Source of the DNA: Leifsonia sp. Leaf264
Lineage (GTDB): Bacteria; Actinomycetota; Actinomycetes; Actinomycetales; Microbacteriaceae
Assembly (NCBI RefSeq): GCF_001422325.1
Contig: NZ_LMMR01000008.1
Span: forward strand, 62,001-126,000
Direction of reading: 5' to 3'
DNA: 64,000 nucleotides
The notes under the pieces were generated by a model, which was given only the letters and a program-made list of their open reading frames with translations, was not told the DNA's origin and did no database searches. A program made the position numbers and the translations under genes. This document shows, one piece after another, positions 46,214 to 56,149 of the stretch. Position 1 is the stretch's first letter. Every line of letters begins with the position of its first letter.

Positions 46214-48659
46214 GCGGCTCCTCGGGATCAGTGGAGTCGTCGCCGTCGCCCTCAGAGACGCCTTCCGTGGCCTCGCCCGAGCCCTCCTCCGGCGTAACCG
46301 CATCATCGGGTTTCGCCCCGCCGGCATCGGCGAGCGGAGGTGTAACCACATCGTCCGGTTCGCCCGCAGCGGCCGGGGCCGTGCCGGCGGCATCCGTCTC
46401 AGCAGCAGCCCTCTCGCGTCGTCGACGACGGATGGTGCGCACGACGCCGAAACCGAAGAACAGCACGACGAGGGTGCCGAGGATGGCGGCGCCGAGGCTC
46501 TCCCAGTCGGCCTGGACATTGGCGACGACGGTGTAGGGCTGGCCGATCGCGACGCCGGTCGCGCTCGTCATGGCGATGGTGAGCGAGACTTTCCCGCTGC
46601 CCACCTGCGCACTGACGGGGATCTTCACCGACGCGCTCGAACCGGCCTCCACCGTCACGTCGACTCCGCGGTCGACGACGAGGCGTCCGTTCGACGGCGT
46701 GGCCTCGACGTGCACGTTGACCTCGGACGTGAAGTCGTTGCGGATGGACACCGGGATGAAGGTGGGACTGCCGACGACCAGCACCTCGCTCGACGGAGAC
46801 ACCGACACCGAGTTCAGTGTCGCGACACTCGCCGTGCGATGTTCGGAGAGGGCGTCGTTCCAGGTCTCCGGCTGCGGGATCCAGCCGACGGCGAGCAGGC
46901 CGAGCAACTCCGAGCGCTCGCGACCGGTGAGCAGCGCGGGATCCGTGAGCGCTGTCGAGAACGCTGCGAGCTGCGCCTCGTCATCGAGGAGGGGCGGAAC
47001 GGCCCCGATGCGCGCCGCTGCTTCGCCGTCGTCGCCGATGGTGACGGATGCCGCCGGTGAGCCCAGTGAGGACAGCAGCGGTGCCGGGGCAGCCCAGGCG
47101 AGCTGCGCGAGGGCGTCGAGGGTGGCCGGCAACCGGGTCGAGGTCGGCGGCCAGCCCCGGTCGAGGGCGGCCAGCACCGTCGACTCCGCCGTCCCCTCGG
47201 CCGATGCGATGGCGAGGGTGGCAGCGACCTCGTCCATGGCCGTGCGCCACTCGAGGTCGGTGACAGCGCCGACGGCCGCGCTCAATGCCGTCGAGAGCCG
47301 GTCGTCGGCCAGCGCCACTCGCGCGTCACCTGCGACAGCCGATGCGCGCGGGGTCGCCGTGCCGGCATCCGCCAACTCGGAACTCGAGATGATCGTGGTG
47401 GTCAATCCGTTGGCCGAGAACACGGCGGGGTCGGATGCCGCCACGCTTCCCGCGGCGGGCCAGGCGACGTTCGTCGCGGTGTACGGCCACGCGAGCAGGT
47501 CGGCCAGCGACGGGAGGGTCGTCGGCATGGCGTCTGTTGGTGACACCGTGGGTGCATTCGGGCTGTCCGTGGGACTCGGTGTTGCGGCATCCGTGCTGCG
47601 TACCCCTGAACCGGTGGAGCTGGGCTTCGCGTCGGGCGCTTCGGACTCGGCTGTGGGCGTCGGCGTGGGAGTGGGTGCGACAGTCTCGCCGGAGAAGTTC
47701 GCCGGGTCGATGGCGTAGTCGAGCGAGGTCGGCCCGAGCAGCTCCGTCACACCGGCCTGGGCCTGAACGGAGACATCGGCGTCGGCCCACGCGAGCGGGA
47801 AGGTCTCGTTGTCGATGCCGGCGAGCTGTTCGAGCCAGGAGACCGCACTCTCGGGGGCACTCGTTCCCAGCAGTCGGATCGACGCGATGACCATCGGATC
47901 GATACCGACGGCGACATCGCGCCCCACGACGCCGTCGAGCTGACGCGTCAGGAGACCGCCCGGTCGGGTGAGCTGGGCGAGTTCGTCGGCGTTCAGCAGG
48001 CCCGCGGTTCCGACGGGGGCGGTGATGGTCATGGCCACGGCCACGGGCGTGATCGTGGTCTGCTCGCCCGCGTACCAGGTGACTATGCCGCGACCCTCGG
48101 CCACCTCGGAGTCGCCCGAGGTGTACGAGGCCGCGAGGCCCCGAACGCCCCACTCGGATCCGGTGAGCCCGATGGAGGAGGCGGGGATGGATGCGGTGAG
48201 CGTCGTGTTGCCGGCCGCCGCCAGGCGCGGTGTGGCCACCGTGACCGACGGGCCCTCTGCATCCGCTCCGGCGTCGAGGTCCTCGGCAGAGGGGGAGAGC
48301 CAGGCATCGAGGCCGGCGCGGGTGCCGATGCGGTCGGGATCGAGCACGACCTCGACGGAGCCTGGTTCGATCGCCGTCATGCCGGAATTCGTGATGGTCA
48401 CCGTGACCGCGAGGTCCTGGCCCGGGCCGATCTCCGGCTCCGTGGCGATCGAGACCGACACATCATCCCCTGCCGCAGCGGCGGCGACAGCGGCCGGGCC
48501 TGACGACGAGACGGCCCCGGAGGCCGGCGGGACGACGAGTCCGAAGACGGCCAGGGAGAGGCCTCCGAGAGCCGCGATCGAGGTCGCGCGCAAGCGCATC
48601 CGGCGGGGGGAGGTGGCGGAAGGTGCACACCGACGCGCAGCATCGGTGTCGGCCATCAT
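46206..48659 (-). CDS. DUF6049 family membrane-anchored extracellular protein
   Basis: An 817-residue protein with a signal-like N-terminus, a large extracellular part rich in beta structure, a Thr/Pro low-complexity linker near residues 335-380, one C-terminal transmembrane helix (residues about 733-752, GAAILGTLVVLFFGFGVV) and a charged acidic tail of about 65 residues. It matches the family found between pcnA and murJ in actinobacteria (like Rv3909). Function unknown; operon coupling to murJ suggests wall assembly. ATG 48659 is supported by TAGAAT seven bases upstream (48667-48672). Confidence 0.88.
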   Translation of the reverse strand: MMADTDAARRCAPSATSPRRMRLRATSIAALGGLSLAVFGLVVPPASGAVSSSGPAAVAAAAAGDDVSVSIATEPEIGPGQDLAVTVTITNSGMTAIEPGSVEVVLDPDRIGTRAGLDAWLSPSAEDLDAGADAEGPSVTVATPRLAAAGNTTLTASIPASSIGLTGSEWGVRGLAASYTSGDSEVAEGRGIVTWYAGEQTTITPVAVAMTITAPVGTAGLLNADELAQLTRPGGLLTRQLDGVVGRDVAVGIDPMVIASIRLLGTSAPESAVSWLEQLAGIDNETFPLAWADADVSVQAQAGVTELLGPTSLDYAIDPANFSGETVAPTPTPTPTAESEAPDAKPSSTGSGVRSTDAATPSPTDSPNAPTVSPTDAMPTTLPSLADLLAWPYTATNVAWPAAGSVAASDPAVFSANGLTTTIISSSELADAGTATPRASAVAGDARVALADDRLSTALSAAVGAVTDLEWRTAMDEVAATLAIASAEGTAESTVLAALDRGWPPTSTRLPATLDALAQLAWAAPAPLLSSLGSPAASVTIGDDGEAAARIGAVPPLLDDEAQLAAFSTALTDPALLTGRERSELLGLLAVGWIPQPETWNDALSEHRTASVATLNSVSVSPSSEVLVVGSPTFIPVSIRNDFTSEVNVHVEATPSNGRLVVDRGVDVTVEAGSSASVKIPVSAQVGSGKVSLTIAMTSATGVAIGQPYTVVANVQADWESLGAAILGTLVVLFFGFGVVRTIRRRRRERAAAETDAAGTAPAAAGEPDDVVTPPLADAGGAKPDDAVTPEEGSGEATEGVSEGDGDDSTDPEEPRG

Positions 48660-48742
48660 GCGTGCGATTCTACGGCGTGAGGCCCGCGTGGCTCCTGTGC
48701 GCCGAGCCGAGCGGTCATTCTTCGACCGCCTACCATGGAGGC

Positions 48743-50176
48743 ATGCAGAGCGTCGCGGCAGCCCTCGAGCGGCTGGGTGAGGTCGCCGCCTCCCCCACCG
48801 TCTCGCGTCTGGCGACCGCGTTCGCCGAGGCCGGGCACGAGCTGGCCCTGGTCGGCGGACCTGTGCGCGACGCCTTCCTCGGTCGCGTCGCGCACGATCT
48901 GGACTTCACCACCGATGCCACCCCCGAGCAGATCCTCGCGATCGTCGCGCCCATCAGTGAGGCGCACTGGGACATCGGACGAGCGTTCGGCACCATCGGC
49001 GCGAAGATCGCCGGCGAGACCGTCGAGGTCACCACCTACCGGGCCGACAGCTATGACGGCGAGAGCCGCAAGCCGGACGTCGTCTTCGGTGCGTCCCTCG
49101 AGGACGACCTGGTGCGCCGCGACTTCACCGTGAACGCCCTGGCGCTGCGCCTGCCGGAGATGCAGCTGGTCGACCCGTCCGGCGGCATCGAGGACATGCT
49201 CGAGGGTCGACTGCGCACCCCGTCCTCCCCTGCCGTCTCCTTCGGCGACGACCCGCTCCGGATGATGCGCGCCTGCCGCTTCACGGCCCAGCTCGGTTTC
49301 CTCGTCGACGAGGAGACCGAGGCAGCGCTCATCGACCTGGCCCCCAGCATCCGCCGCATCTCGGCCGAGAGGGTGAACGAGGAGCTCTCCAAGCTGCTGA
49401 GGACCGACGAGCCGCGTCGCGGCCTCGAACTGCTCGTCGACTCGGGGATCGCGGCCTTCGTGCTGCCCGAGCTGCCGGCGCTGCGCCTCGAGGTCGACGA
49501 GCACCACCACCACAAGGACGTGTACCAGCACAGCCTCACCGTGCTGGAGCAGGCGATCGGCTACGAGAAGGCACGGGGTCACCTCACCAGCCCCGACCTC
49601 ACGCTGCGGCTCGCCGCCCTGCTGCACGACATCGGCAAGCCGGCCACGCGCAAGCTCGAGGCCGGCGGGGTGGTGAGCTTCCACCACCACGACGTCGTCG
49701 GCTCGAAGCTGGCCCGCAAGCGGCTGCGCGAGCTGCGATTCGACAACGACACCATCGCAGCCGTCTCCCGTCTGATCGAGCTGCACCTGCGCTTCTTCGG
49801 CTACACCGAGGGTGCCTGGACCGACTCCGCAGTCCGCCGCTACGTCCGAGACGCCGGGGACCAGCTCGAGCGCCTGCACATCCTCACCCGAGCCGATGTC
49901 ACCACCCGCAACAAGCGCAAGGCCGACCGCCTCGCCTTCGCCTATGACGACATCGAACGACGGATGGCGGAGCTCGCCGAGCAGGAGGAGCTCGCGGCCG
50001 TGAGGCCCGACCTCGACGGCGAGCAGATCATGGCGATCCTCGGCATCCGTCCGGGTCGAGAGGTCGGCGAGGCGTACCGCTTCCTGCTCGAGCTGCGTCT
50101 CGACGAGGGGCCGCTGGGCGACGAGGTGGCGACCGAACGGCTGCGAACCTGGTGGGCCGAGCGCTCCCCCGCCTGA
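48743..50176 (+). CDS. pcnA: CCA-adding tRNA nucleotidyltransferase
   Basis: A 477-residue enzyme that builds or repairs the tRNA 3' CCA. The polymerase core has [13 protein letters not shown] and the metal-binding DLDFTTDA; template residues follow in [10 protein letters not shown]; an HD domain ([24 protein letters not shown]) lies in the second half. ATG 48743 is supported by TACCAT six bases upstream (48731-48736), indicating a leaderless transcript. The enzyme is required here since the three tRNA genes in view encode no CCA. Confidence 0.94.
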   Translation: MQSVAAALERLGEVAASPTVSRLATAFAEAGHELALVGGPVRDAFLGRVAHDLDFTTDATPEQILAIVAPISEAHWDIGRAFGTIGAKIAGETVEVTTYRADSYDGESRKPDVVFGASLEDDLVRRDFTVNALALRLPEMQLVDPSGGIEDMLEGRLRTPSSPAVSFGDDPLRMMRACRFTAQLGFLVDEETEAALIDLAPSIRRISAERVNEELSKLLRTDEPRRGLELLVDSGIAAFVLPELPALRLEVDEHHHHKDVYQHSLTVLEQAIGYEKARGHLTSPDLTLRLAALLHDIGKPATRKLEAGGVVSFHHHDVVGSKLARKRLRELRFDNDTIAAVSRLIELHLRFFGYTEGAWTDSAVRRYVRDAGDQLERLHILTRADVTTRNKRKADRLAFAYDDIERRMAELAEQEELAAVRPDLDGEQIMAILGIRPGREVGEAYRFLLELRLDEGPLGDEVATERLRTWWAERSPA

Positions 50177-50366
50177 TCGTCGCCCGCTCCCCTGGCTGGG
50201 AGTTCGTGGCGGATGCCGGCGCCGAGGTGCGCGGAAGCGCCGCATCCGTTACTCTGGGAAGGTTGCCCGTGTGCCGCGATTGTGCGGCCTCCACGAATCA
50301 ACACATGCACAACCCTCCTGTTGCAGAAATACTGCAGCCGTTCAGTCCGAAGGAGGTGGGTTAGTC

Positions 50367-50756
50367 ATGCATCAGTACGAATTGATGGTCATCCTCGATC
50401 CCGAGATCGATGAGCGCACCGTCGCTCCGAGCCTCGACAAGTTCCTCAATGTGGTGCGTAACGATGGTGGATCCATCGACAACGTCGACATCTGGGGCCG
50501 TCGTCGTCTCGCCTACGAGATCAACAAGAAGAACGAGGGCATCTACGCCGTCGTCAACTTCACCGCAGAGCCGGCAACCACGTCGGAGCTCGACCGCCAG
50601 CTGGGTCTCAGCGAGGCAGTCATGCGCACCAAGGTGCTCCGCGCCGAAGAGGGCATCGCCCAGGTGGCCGCCGCCAAGAAGCTCGCCGACGAGAAGGCCG
50701 CCCGCAAGGCAGCCAACCCCAAGGTCGAGGCTCCCAAGGTCGAGAAGGACGCCTAG
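50367..50756 (+). CDS. rpsF: Ribosomal protein S6
   Basis: A 129-residue small-subunit protein: [38 protein letters not shown] and a basic Lys/Ala tail. ATG 50367 follows a near-perfect AAGGAGGTGGG. It opens the operon rpsF-ssb-rpsR-rplI. Confidence 0.98.
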   Translation: MHQYELMVILDPEIDERTVAPSLDKFLNVVRNDGGSIDNVDIWGRRRLAYEINKKNEGIYAVVNFTAEPATTSELDRQLGLSEAVMRTKVLRAEEGIAQVAAAKKLADEKAARKAANPKVEAPKVEKDA

Positions 50757-50761
50757 TCCCG

Positions 50762-51262
50762 ATGGCCGGCGAGACCGTAATCACCGTGGTGGGCAACCTC
50801 ACTGCAGATCCCGAACTGCGTTACACGCAGGGCGGACTGGCGGTTGCCAACTTCACCATCGCATCCACTCCTCGCAGCTTCGACCGTGCGTCGAACGAGT
50901 GGAAGGATGGCGAGGCTCTGTTCCTGCGCGCGAGCGTCTGGCGTGAATTCGCCGAGCACGTCGCAGGGTCCCTCACCAAGGGTTCCCGTGTCATCGCTTC
51001 CGGGCGTCTCAAGCAGCGTTCCTACGAAACCAAGGAAGGCGAGAAGCGCACCACCTTCGAGCTGGAGATCGACGAGATCGGTCCCTCGCTCCGGTACGCC
51101 ACCGCTTCGCTGACTCGCGCACAGTCGTCCGGCCCTCGTGGTGGAGGCGCCCCTGCTGGCGGCTCCGACGAGCCGTGGGCACCGAGTGCACCCGCCGCCG
51201 CTTCCGGCGGCTCGGATGTCTGGGCCACCCCGGGCAGCTACAGCGACGAGACCCCCTTCTAG
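50762..51262 (+). CDS. ssb: Single-stranded DNA-binding protein
   Basis: A 166-residue SSB. The OB fold covers residues 1-115 ([37 protein letters not shown]), followed by a Gly/Pro/Ser-rich linker and the acidic tail YSDETPF that docks partner proteins. It is five bases behind rpsF. Confidence 0.95.
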   Translation: MAGETVITVVGNLTADPELRYTQGGLAVANFTIASTPRSFDRASNEWKDGEALFLRASVWREFAEHVAGSLTKGSRVIASGRLKQRSYETKEGEKRTTFELEIDEIGPSLRYATASLTRAQSSGPRGGGAPAGGSDEPWAPSAPAAASGGSDVWATPGSYSDETPF

Positions 51263-51326
51263 GCCATCTGGCCTGACGGATGCCTCTCGGCATCCGCTGC
51301 AGAATTACTTCAACTAAGGAATAACA

Positions 51327-51587
51327 ATGGCTGGAAAGAGCAGCGGCGACCGCCGCAAGCCGCTCCGCGGAGGCAAGGGCAAGAACGCCGCCCCCGCCAA
51401 GAGCATCCGCGTCGGCGTCATCGACTACAAGGATGTCGCGACGCTTCGCAAGTTCATCTCCGAGCGTGGAAAGATCCGCGCCCGCCGTATCACCGGCGTC
51501 TCCGTGCAGGAGCAGCGCCTCATCGCCCGTGCCGTCAAGAACGCCCGCGAGATGGCCCTGCTGCCGTACGCCGGCAGCGGCCGCTAA
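51327..51587 (+). CDS. rpsR: Ribosomal protein S18
   Basis: An 86-residue small-subunit protein with [19 protein letters not shown] and [19 protein letters not shown]; full length. It pairs with S6 in the 30S platform. No zinc-ribbon Cys set, so it is the zinc-independent form. Confidence 0.97.
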   Translation: MAGKSSGDRRKPLRGGKGKNAAPAKSIRVGVIDYKDVATLRKFISERGKIRARRITGVSVQEQRLIARAVKNAREMALLPYAGSGR

Positions 51588-51598
51588 GGAGCACCGAC

Positions 51599-52051
51599 AT
51601 GTCAAAACTCATTCTGACGCACGAGGTCACCGGCCTCGGCACTGCCGGTGATGTCGTCGAGGTCAAGAACGGCTACGCCCGCAACTACCTCATCCCCCAG
51701 GGCTTCGCGGTTTCGTGGAGCCGTGGCGGCGAGAAGCAGGTCGAGCAGATCAAGGCGGCCCGTGTCGCTCGTGAGCTCGCGACGCACGACGAGGCAGTCG
51801 CCCTCAAGAACGCCCTCGAGGGCACCAAGGTCAAGCTCGTCGTGAAGGCGGGTGCTGAGGGACGTCTCTTCGGCTCCGTCAAGACGGCTGATGTCGCAGA
51901 CGCCGTGGCCGCTGCAGGCCTCGGAGCCATCGACAAGCGCAAGGTGGAGTTCTCGAACCCCATCAAGTCGGTCGGTGAGCACCAGGCGACGGTTCGTCTC
52001 TTCGACGAGCTCTCGGCAACGATCACCCTTCAGGTGGTCGCCGCCAAGTAA
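51599..52051 (+). CDS. rplI: Ribosomal protein L9
   Basis: A 150-residue large-subunit protein: [35 protein letters not shown], then the connecting helix and C-terminal domain. It is the last gene of the S6-SSB-S18-L9 operon. Confidence 0.98.
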   Translation: MSKLILTHEVTGLGTAGDVVEVKNGYARNYLIPQGFAVSWSRGGEKQVEQIKAARVARELATHDEAVALKNALEGTKVKLVVKAGAEGRLFGSVKTADVADAVAAAGLGAIDKRKVEFSNPIKSVGEHQATVRLFDELSATITLQVVAAK

Positions 52052-52066
52052 GGCAGCGAACACCTC

Positions 52067-52101
52067 GGTGTAGCGACGGACCTCTGGTCCGTCGCTACAC
52101 C
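52067..52101. terminator. Terminator after rplI
   Basis: GGTGTAGCGACGGACC pairs exactly with its complement over a 3-base loop, 15 bases after the rplI stop, and is followed by TGTTTAAG. Confidence 0.9.
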
Positions 52102-52554
52102 TGTTTAAGGGCATTGCACAAGCTGCGAAGGCCTGAGTTACCCCCAATTCTGTGCACAGGCCTGTGGGAAGATGAGCGACCTTCAGCCACACGTTCAAAC
52201 AACTTTCCACACACAGGTGTGAGTGGATTAAACGCCCGGTCAAAGGTTATTTCTACTCCGAAAATAGTTTGGTTTCCACAGCTGTTTCTACAGGCTTTGC
52301 ACATGCAGCCCGGCGTTTCGCCCACTTTTCCCACAGCGTTATCCACAGGGCGAGTTGATGGACGTCGACACCGTCCGTAGTGTTGGCCATCGCCATCGAT
52401 TCCGGTGGTCTCGGCCGGCTCCCACCGGCGGTCGACCGCACTGTCGGCGGGTGCTGTTCTGATGGTCATGGAACGCCTCATCCGGCGTCCTGCACGGCCC
52501 GGACACCAACGCCGCAGCACCGGCACGACAATTGCAGCATCCTGGAGGAACCGA
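52102..52554. other. dnaB leader: AT-rich and DnaA-box-rich non-coding region
   Basis: A 453-bp gap. DnaA-box-like words are CTTTCCACA (52203), GTTTCCACA (52272), CTTTGCACA (52295), CCCACA near 52331 and an exact TTATCCACA (52339). An AT-rich segment (about 52240-52275) stands out from the GC-rich surroundings. It probably contains the dnaB promoter; no gene or known RNA motif is recognised. Confidence 0.6.
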
Positions 52555-53928
52555 GTGTCGATCGCCCACCTTGGACTCGCCGAACCGTGGGACGGCGATG
52601 ACGCTCGGAAGGCCGAACGCACTCCCCCGCACGACCTGCTGGCCGAACAGAGCGCCTTGGGCGGAATGCTGCTGTCGAAGGACGCCGTCGCCGATGTGGT
52701 CGAGTCCGTGCGCGGCAACGACTTCTACGTGCCGAAGCACGAACTCATCTACGACGCCATCCTCTCGCTCTACTCGCACGGTGAACCCACCGACGTGATC
52801 GCCGTCACCGACGAGCTCTCCAAGACCGGTGAGCTCTCGCGGGCCGGCGGGGCCGAGTACCTGCACACCCTCACGGCCCTGGTGCCGACGGCGGCCAACG
52901 CCGGCTACTACGCCGAGATCGTCGCCGAGCGCGCTCTGCTCCGCCGCCTCGTCGAGGCGGGCACCCGCATCGTGCAGATGGGCTACGCGGCCGAGGGCGA
53001 GCCGCTCGACCTGGTCAACAATGCCCAGGCCGAGATCTACGCGGTGAACGGCAACACCGAGACCGAGGACTACGTTCCCCTCACGGATGCCGTCACCGTG
53101 GCCATCGACGAGATCGAGGCCGCGAAGCACACCGACGGCAAGATGACCGGCGTGCCGACGGGCTTCGCCGACCTCGACGACCTCACCAACGGCTTCCACC
53201 CCGGCCAGATGATCATCGTCGCCGCGCGTCCTGCCCTCGGAAAGTCGACGCTCGCCCTCGACTTCGCCCGCGCCGCCGCCATCGGCAACAACATGCCCAC
53301 GATCTTCTTCTCCCTCGAGATGGGCCGCTCCGAGATCGCCATGCGCCTGCTCGCGGCCGAGGCATCCGTTCCCCTGCAGAGCATGCGCAAGGGAACCGTC
53401 GACTCCCGCGACTGGACCACGATCGCCTCGACCCGCGGTCGCATCAATGACGCCCCGCTCTACATCGACGACTCGGCCAACCTCACTCTCGTCGAGATCC
53501 GCGCCAAGTGCCGCCGCCTCAAGCAGCGCATCGGCCTCAAGATGGTCGTCATCGACTACCTGCAGCTCATGACGAGCGGCAAGCGCGTCGAGAGCCGCCA
53601 GCAGGAGGTCTCGGAGTTCTCCCGCGCGTTGAAGCTGCTCGCGAAGGAATTGCAGGTTCCGGTCATCGCGCTCTCGCAGCTGAACCGTGGACCAGAGCAG
53701 CGCGCCGACAAGTTGCCGGCCATCTCCGACCTGCGCGAGTCCGGCTCGATCGAGCAGGATGCCGACATGGTCATCCTGCTCCACCGCGAGAGCGCCTACG
53801 AGAAGGACAATCCGCGCGCTGGCGAGGCCGATCTCATCGTGGCCAAGCACCGAAACGGCCCGACCCGTACTGTCACCGTCGCGTTCCACGGCCACTTCTC
53901 GCGCTTCGCGGACCTCGCGCAGGCGTAG
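52555..53928 (+). CDS. dnaB: Replicative DNA helicase DnaB
   Basis: A 457-residue hexameric helicase. The N-terminal domain has PPHDLLAEQSALGGMLLSK; the RecA-like domain has Walker A RPALGKSTLALDF, Walker B MVVIDYLQLM, and the DLRESGSIEQDADMVILLHR sensor region. GTG 52555 has GGAGGAA five bases upstream; earlier in-frame codons are an extension without support. No intein is present. DciA, encoded at 28.5 kb, is the likely loading partner. Confidence 0.96.
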   Translation: MSIAHLGLAEPWDGDDARKAERTPPHDLLAEQSALGGMLLSKDAVADVVESVRGNDFYVPKHELIYDAILSLYSHGEPTDVIAVTDELSKTGELSRAGGAEYLHTLTALVPTAANAGYYAEIVAERALLRRLVEAGTRIVQMGYAAEGEPLDLVNNAQAEIYAVNGNTETEDYVPLTDAVTVAIDEIEAAKHTDGKMTGVPTGFADLDDLTNGFHPGQMIIVAARPALGKSTLALDFARAAAIGNNMPTIFFSLEMGRSEIAMRLLAAEASVPLQSMRKGTVDSRDWTTIASTRGRINDAPLYIDDSANLTLVEIRAKCRRLKQRIGLKMVVIDYLQLMTSGKRVESRQQEVSEFSRALKLLAKELQVPVIALSQLNRGPEQRADKLPAISDLRESGSIEQDADMVILLHRESAYEKDNPRAGEADLIVAKHRNGPTRTVTVAFHGHFSRFADLAQA

Positions 53929-53970
53929 GAGCCCTGGGAGGTCGTCCCGGCTGCGAGTTGGTGACTGCCG

Positions 53971-54324
53971 CTATCGCTGATCCGCGGTCTCGAGGAACTG
54001 GGTCAGCTGGTCGCGGGTGGCGTCGAGGCGTCGGGCTTTCTCGTCCATCTCGTCGCGGATCTCGATGACACGCTGCATCAGGGCGCTGCACTCCCCGGCG
54101 ATGGGGCCGGCTTCTCCGGTGCAGGGGAGCACGCGGGAGACGAGCTCTGATGGGAAGCCGAGTTCGAAGAGGGTGCGGATCGTGGTGACGATCTGGATGG
54201 CGGTGTCATCGAACTCGCGGTATCCGTTCGACTGCCGCTCGGACTGCAGCAGACCGGTCTGTTCGTAGTAGCGGATCGCACGGGGACTCGCGCCGGTCTG
54301 GCGACTGAGCTCTCCGATTCTCAT
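53971..54324 (-). CDS. MerR family transcriptional regulator
   Basis: A 117-residue regulator. The winged helix is RIGELSRQTGASPRAIRYYEQTGLL, followed by a dimerisation coiled coil (residues about 75-115). Two Cys (in LPCTGEAG and GECSAL) are present but do not fit a metal site I can name. It is divergent from an epimerase-like gene, with a dyad in between, so local control is likely. Confidence 0.9.
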   Translation of the reverse strand: MRIGELSRQTGASPRAIRYYEQTGLLQSERQSNGYREFDDTAIQIVTTIRTLFELGFPSELVSRVLPCTGEAGPIAGECSALMQRVIEIRDEMDEKARRLDATRDQLTQFLETADQR

Positions 54325-54343
54325 GACGCCGCACCTTCCATCT

Positions 54344-54372
54344 TGACATTGACGTTAGCGTCACACTTTAGC
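54344..54372. promoter_or_regulatory. MerR-type operator/promoter region
   Basis: TGACG-TTAG-CGTCA (54350-54363) is a dyad centred between the two divergent starts. TTGACA or TTGACG and a TTTAGC-like -10 flank it, which resembles the spacer-located operators of MerR regulators. Confidence 0.6.
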
Positions 54373-54415
54373 GTCGTTCCTGTCCGGGCAGTGTCCCGCA
54401 CGGAAAGGATGAGAG

Positions 54416-55327
54416 ATGAGGATCTTCCTCACAGGCGGCACCGGGTACGTGGGTTCGGTTCTGCTGGAACGGTTGCTTGCCGCAGGGCACGACGTCAGCG
54501 CGCTCGCGCGTACCGCCGCGGGTGCCGAACGGCTGACCGATGCAGGCGCCAACGCCGTCCGCGGTTCGCTGGACGATACCGACGTGCTTCGCACTGCTGC
54601 CACGTCGGCGGATGCGGTGGTGCATGCGGGATTCGACGGGAGCATGTCCGAGGCGGCGACGGAGCTCAGCGCAGTCACCGCCCTTGTCGCAGGTGCGGGT
54701 GCGTCTGGAATCGACAAGCCGGTGCTGTACACGCGTACGGGACTGGTCTACGGGATCGATCCCGGCCAGCCTCGCGACGAAGACGCACTCCTGCCGGAGC
54801 GTAGCGCGCAGCCCGTCAAAATCCAGGCCGAGCGTGTCGTGCTGAGCGCTGCGGGCATCACTCCGATCGTGATCCGGGCCGCTCTCGTGCACGGACGCGC
54901 GGGTTCTGGCCTCGTGACCGGGCTGATCGGCGCCGCCGCAACGACGGGTGCGGCCGCTTTCGTCGAAGACGGTGCCCAGCCCTGGGATGCGATCCACGTC
55001 GACGACCTCGCGAACCTGTACGTCGCCGTCCTCGGGCGGCCGACGCCCGGCGTGTTCAACGCGAAAGGGGAGCATCGATTCACGATGCGGGAACTCGCGG
55101 AAGCGATCAGCGCGAGCACCGGGGCGCAGGCCGTCTCCCTTCCCCGCGAGAGAGCGACAGCGGTGCTCGGCCCCCTCTCGCTCATCCTCGGTGCTCCGGG
55201 CACCCTCGCCGGTGACAAGGCGAGGAGGACGTTCGAGTGGGCACCGGTCGGGGAGTCGATCCTCGACGACATTCGGACCGGGAGCTACCGTGGGTCCGGC
55301 GCTGCGACCGTGAAGGCGGGGGCGTGA
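54416..55327 (+). CDS. NAD-dependent epimerase/dehydratase-like (extended SDR) protein
   Basis: A 303-residue Rossmann protein starting RIFLTGGTGYVGSVLLERLL. The usual SDR Tyr-Lys pair is not plain: the region reads VYGIDPGQPRDE and there is no clear YXXXK, so it may be an atypical SDR or NAD(P)-binding reductase. It is read divergently from the MerR gene; such pairs often respond to reactive compounds. Its stop overlaps the next ATG (TGATG). Confidence 0.82.
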   Translation: MRIFLTGGTGYVGSVLLERLLAAGHDVSALARTAAGAERLTDAGANAVRGSLDDTDVLRTAATSADAVVHAGFDGSMSEAATELSAVTALVAGAGASGIDKPVLYTRTGLVYGIDPGQPRDEDALLPERSAQPVKIQAERVVLSAAGITPIVIRAALVHGRAGSGLVTGLIGAAATTGAAAFVEDGAQPWDAIHVDDLANLYVAVLGRPTPGVFNAKGEHRFTMRELAEAISASTGAQAVSLPRERATAVLGPLSLILGAPGTLAGDKARRTFEWAPVGESILDDIRTGSYRGSGAATVKAGA

Positions 55328-55470
55328 TGTCCAAACCGGAACCGTTCCACCCGGCCGTCCGCGCTGCACGCTCGTTCCCCCGCGCCGGCGTCTCGCGCCG
55401 CACCCTGCCCCTGTTTCGCAAACCGCCCCGTCCACGTGCATCCACGGCCGACGTCGACGGCCTCCCCAGC
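55327..55470 (+). pseudogene. Possible truncated alpha/beta hydrolase start
   Basis: ATG 55327 overlaps the epimerase stop. The first about 33 residues (SKPEPFHPAVRAARSFPR, then VSRRTLPLFRK) look like the N-terminus of alpha/beta hydrolase fold-3 enzymes, but the sequence then becomes Pro/Arg-rich and runs across the next promoter. A truncated relic is the likeliest reading; low certainty. Confidence 0.3.
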
Positions 55471-55519
55471 GCGATTAGACTGGGACACGATTCCCGAATT
55501 CCTCTCGAAAGGTCGCTGC

Positions 55520-56149
55520 GTGGCCCACTCGGATGCCGCCGCCTATTCAGCGCGGTACTGGATCGTCCCCGTGGTGCGAGCCGTTCTCGCGTTCCTCCCG
55601 GCCATAGCGATCACCTTCATCCCCGATCACTCGGCCGACTTCGGACTCGTCGTCTTCGGATGCTGGGCCGTCGTCTCCGGCGTCGTCCTCGGAGCGCTGG
55701 CGCTTCGCACCCTGTCGGGCCTCGCACGCACGCTGTTCCTCATGAACGGCATCGTCACTGCAGTGGCCGGCCTTCTGGCGCTCAGCTTCCAGGGCGCCGG
55801 ACTCCCGCTCTACCTCTACCTGGTGAGTGTCTGGGCTGCGATCACAGGGTTCGTCGAGCTCTACGCCGGCATCCGTGAGCGCGGTCGCACGGACCGCGCC
55901 CTGGCCGGCACCAGTGCCAGCACCGACGCCGCTGCCCGCCGTCCGAGCGTGGCGCGCGATTGGATCACCGCTGGTGCACTGACGGCGATCTTCGCCATCG
56001 CGTACCTGCTGCTGCCACCCAACGCCGTGGTGGCCGTGGGCCTCCTCGGCGCCTACCTCGTGATCCTCGGCGTCTACCTCGCCATCGCGGGGTTCTCCCT
56101 CAAATGGGACGGCGCCCGCGTCACCCCCGAAACCGAAGAAGTCGCATGA
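55520..56149 (+). CDS. Six-span membrane protein, DUF308/HdeD-like
   Basis: A 209-residue protein with about six transmembrane helices in two groups of three (residues about 14-95 and 135-200), separated by a polar loop, reminiscent of DUF308/HdeD proteins. GTG 55520 has AAAGG eight bases upstream; TAGACT near 55486 is a likely -10 element. It overlaps the following gene by four bases. Function unknown. Confidence 0.75.
   Translation: MAHSDAAAYSARYWIVPVVRAVLAFLPAIAITFIPDHSADFGLVVFGCWAVVSGVVLGALALRTLSGLARTLFLMNGIVTAVAGLLALSFQGAGLPLYLYLVSVWAAITGFVELYAGIRERGRTDRALAGTSASTDAAARRPSVARDWITAGALTAIFAIAYLLLPPNAVVAVGLLGAYLVILGVYLAIAGFSLKWDGARVTPETEEVA

Noticed and set aside
44600-46519. 639-residue longer form of MurJ
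   Set aside because: The extra N-terminus overlaps the 3' end of the DUF6049 gene and has no membrane or domain character; GTG 46213 has a good ribosome site.
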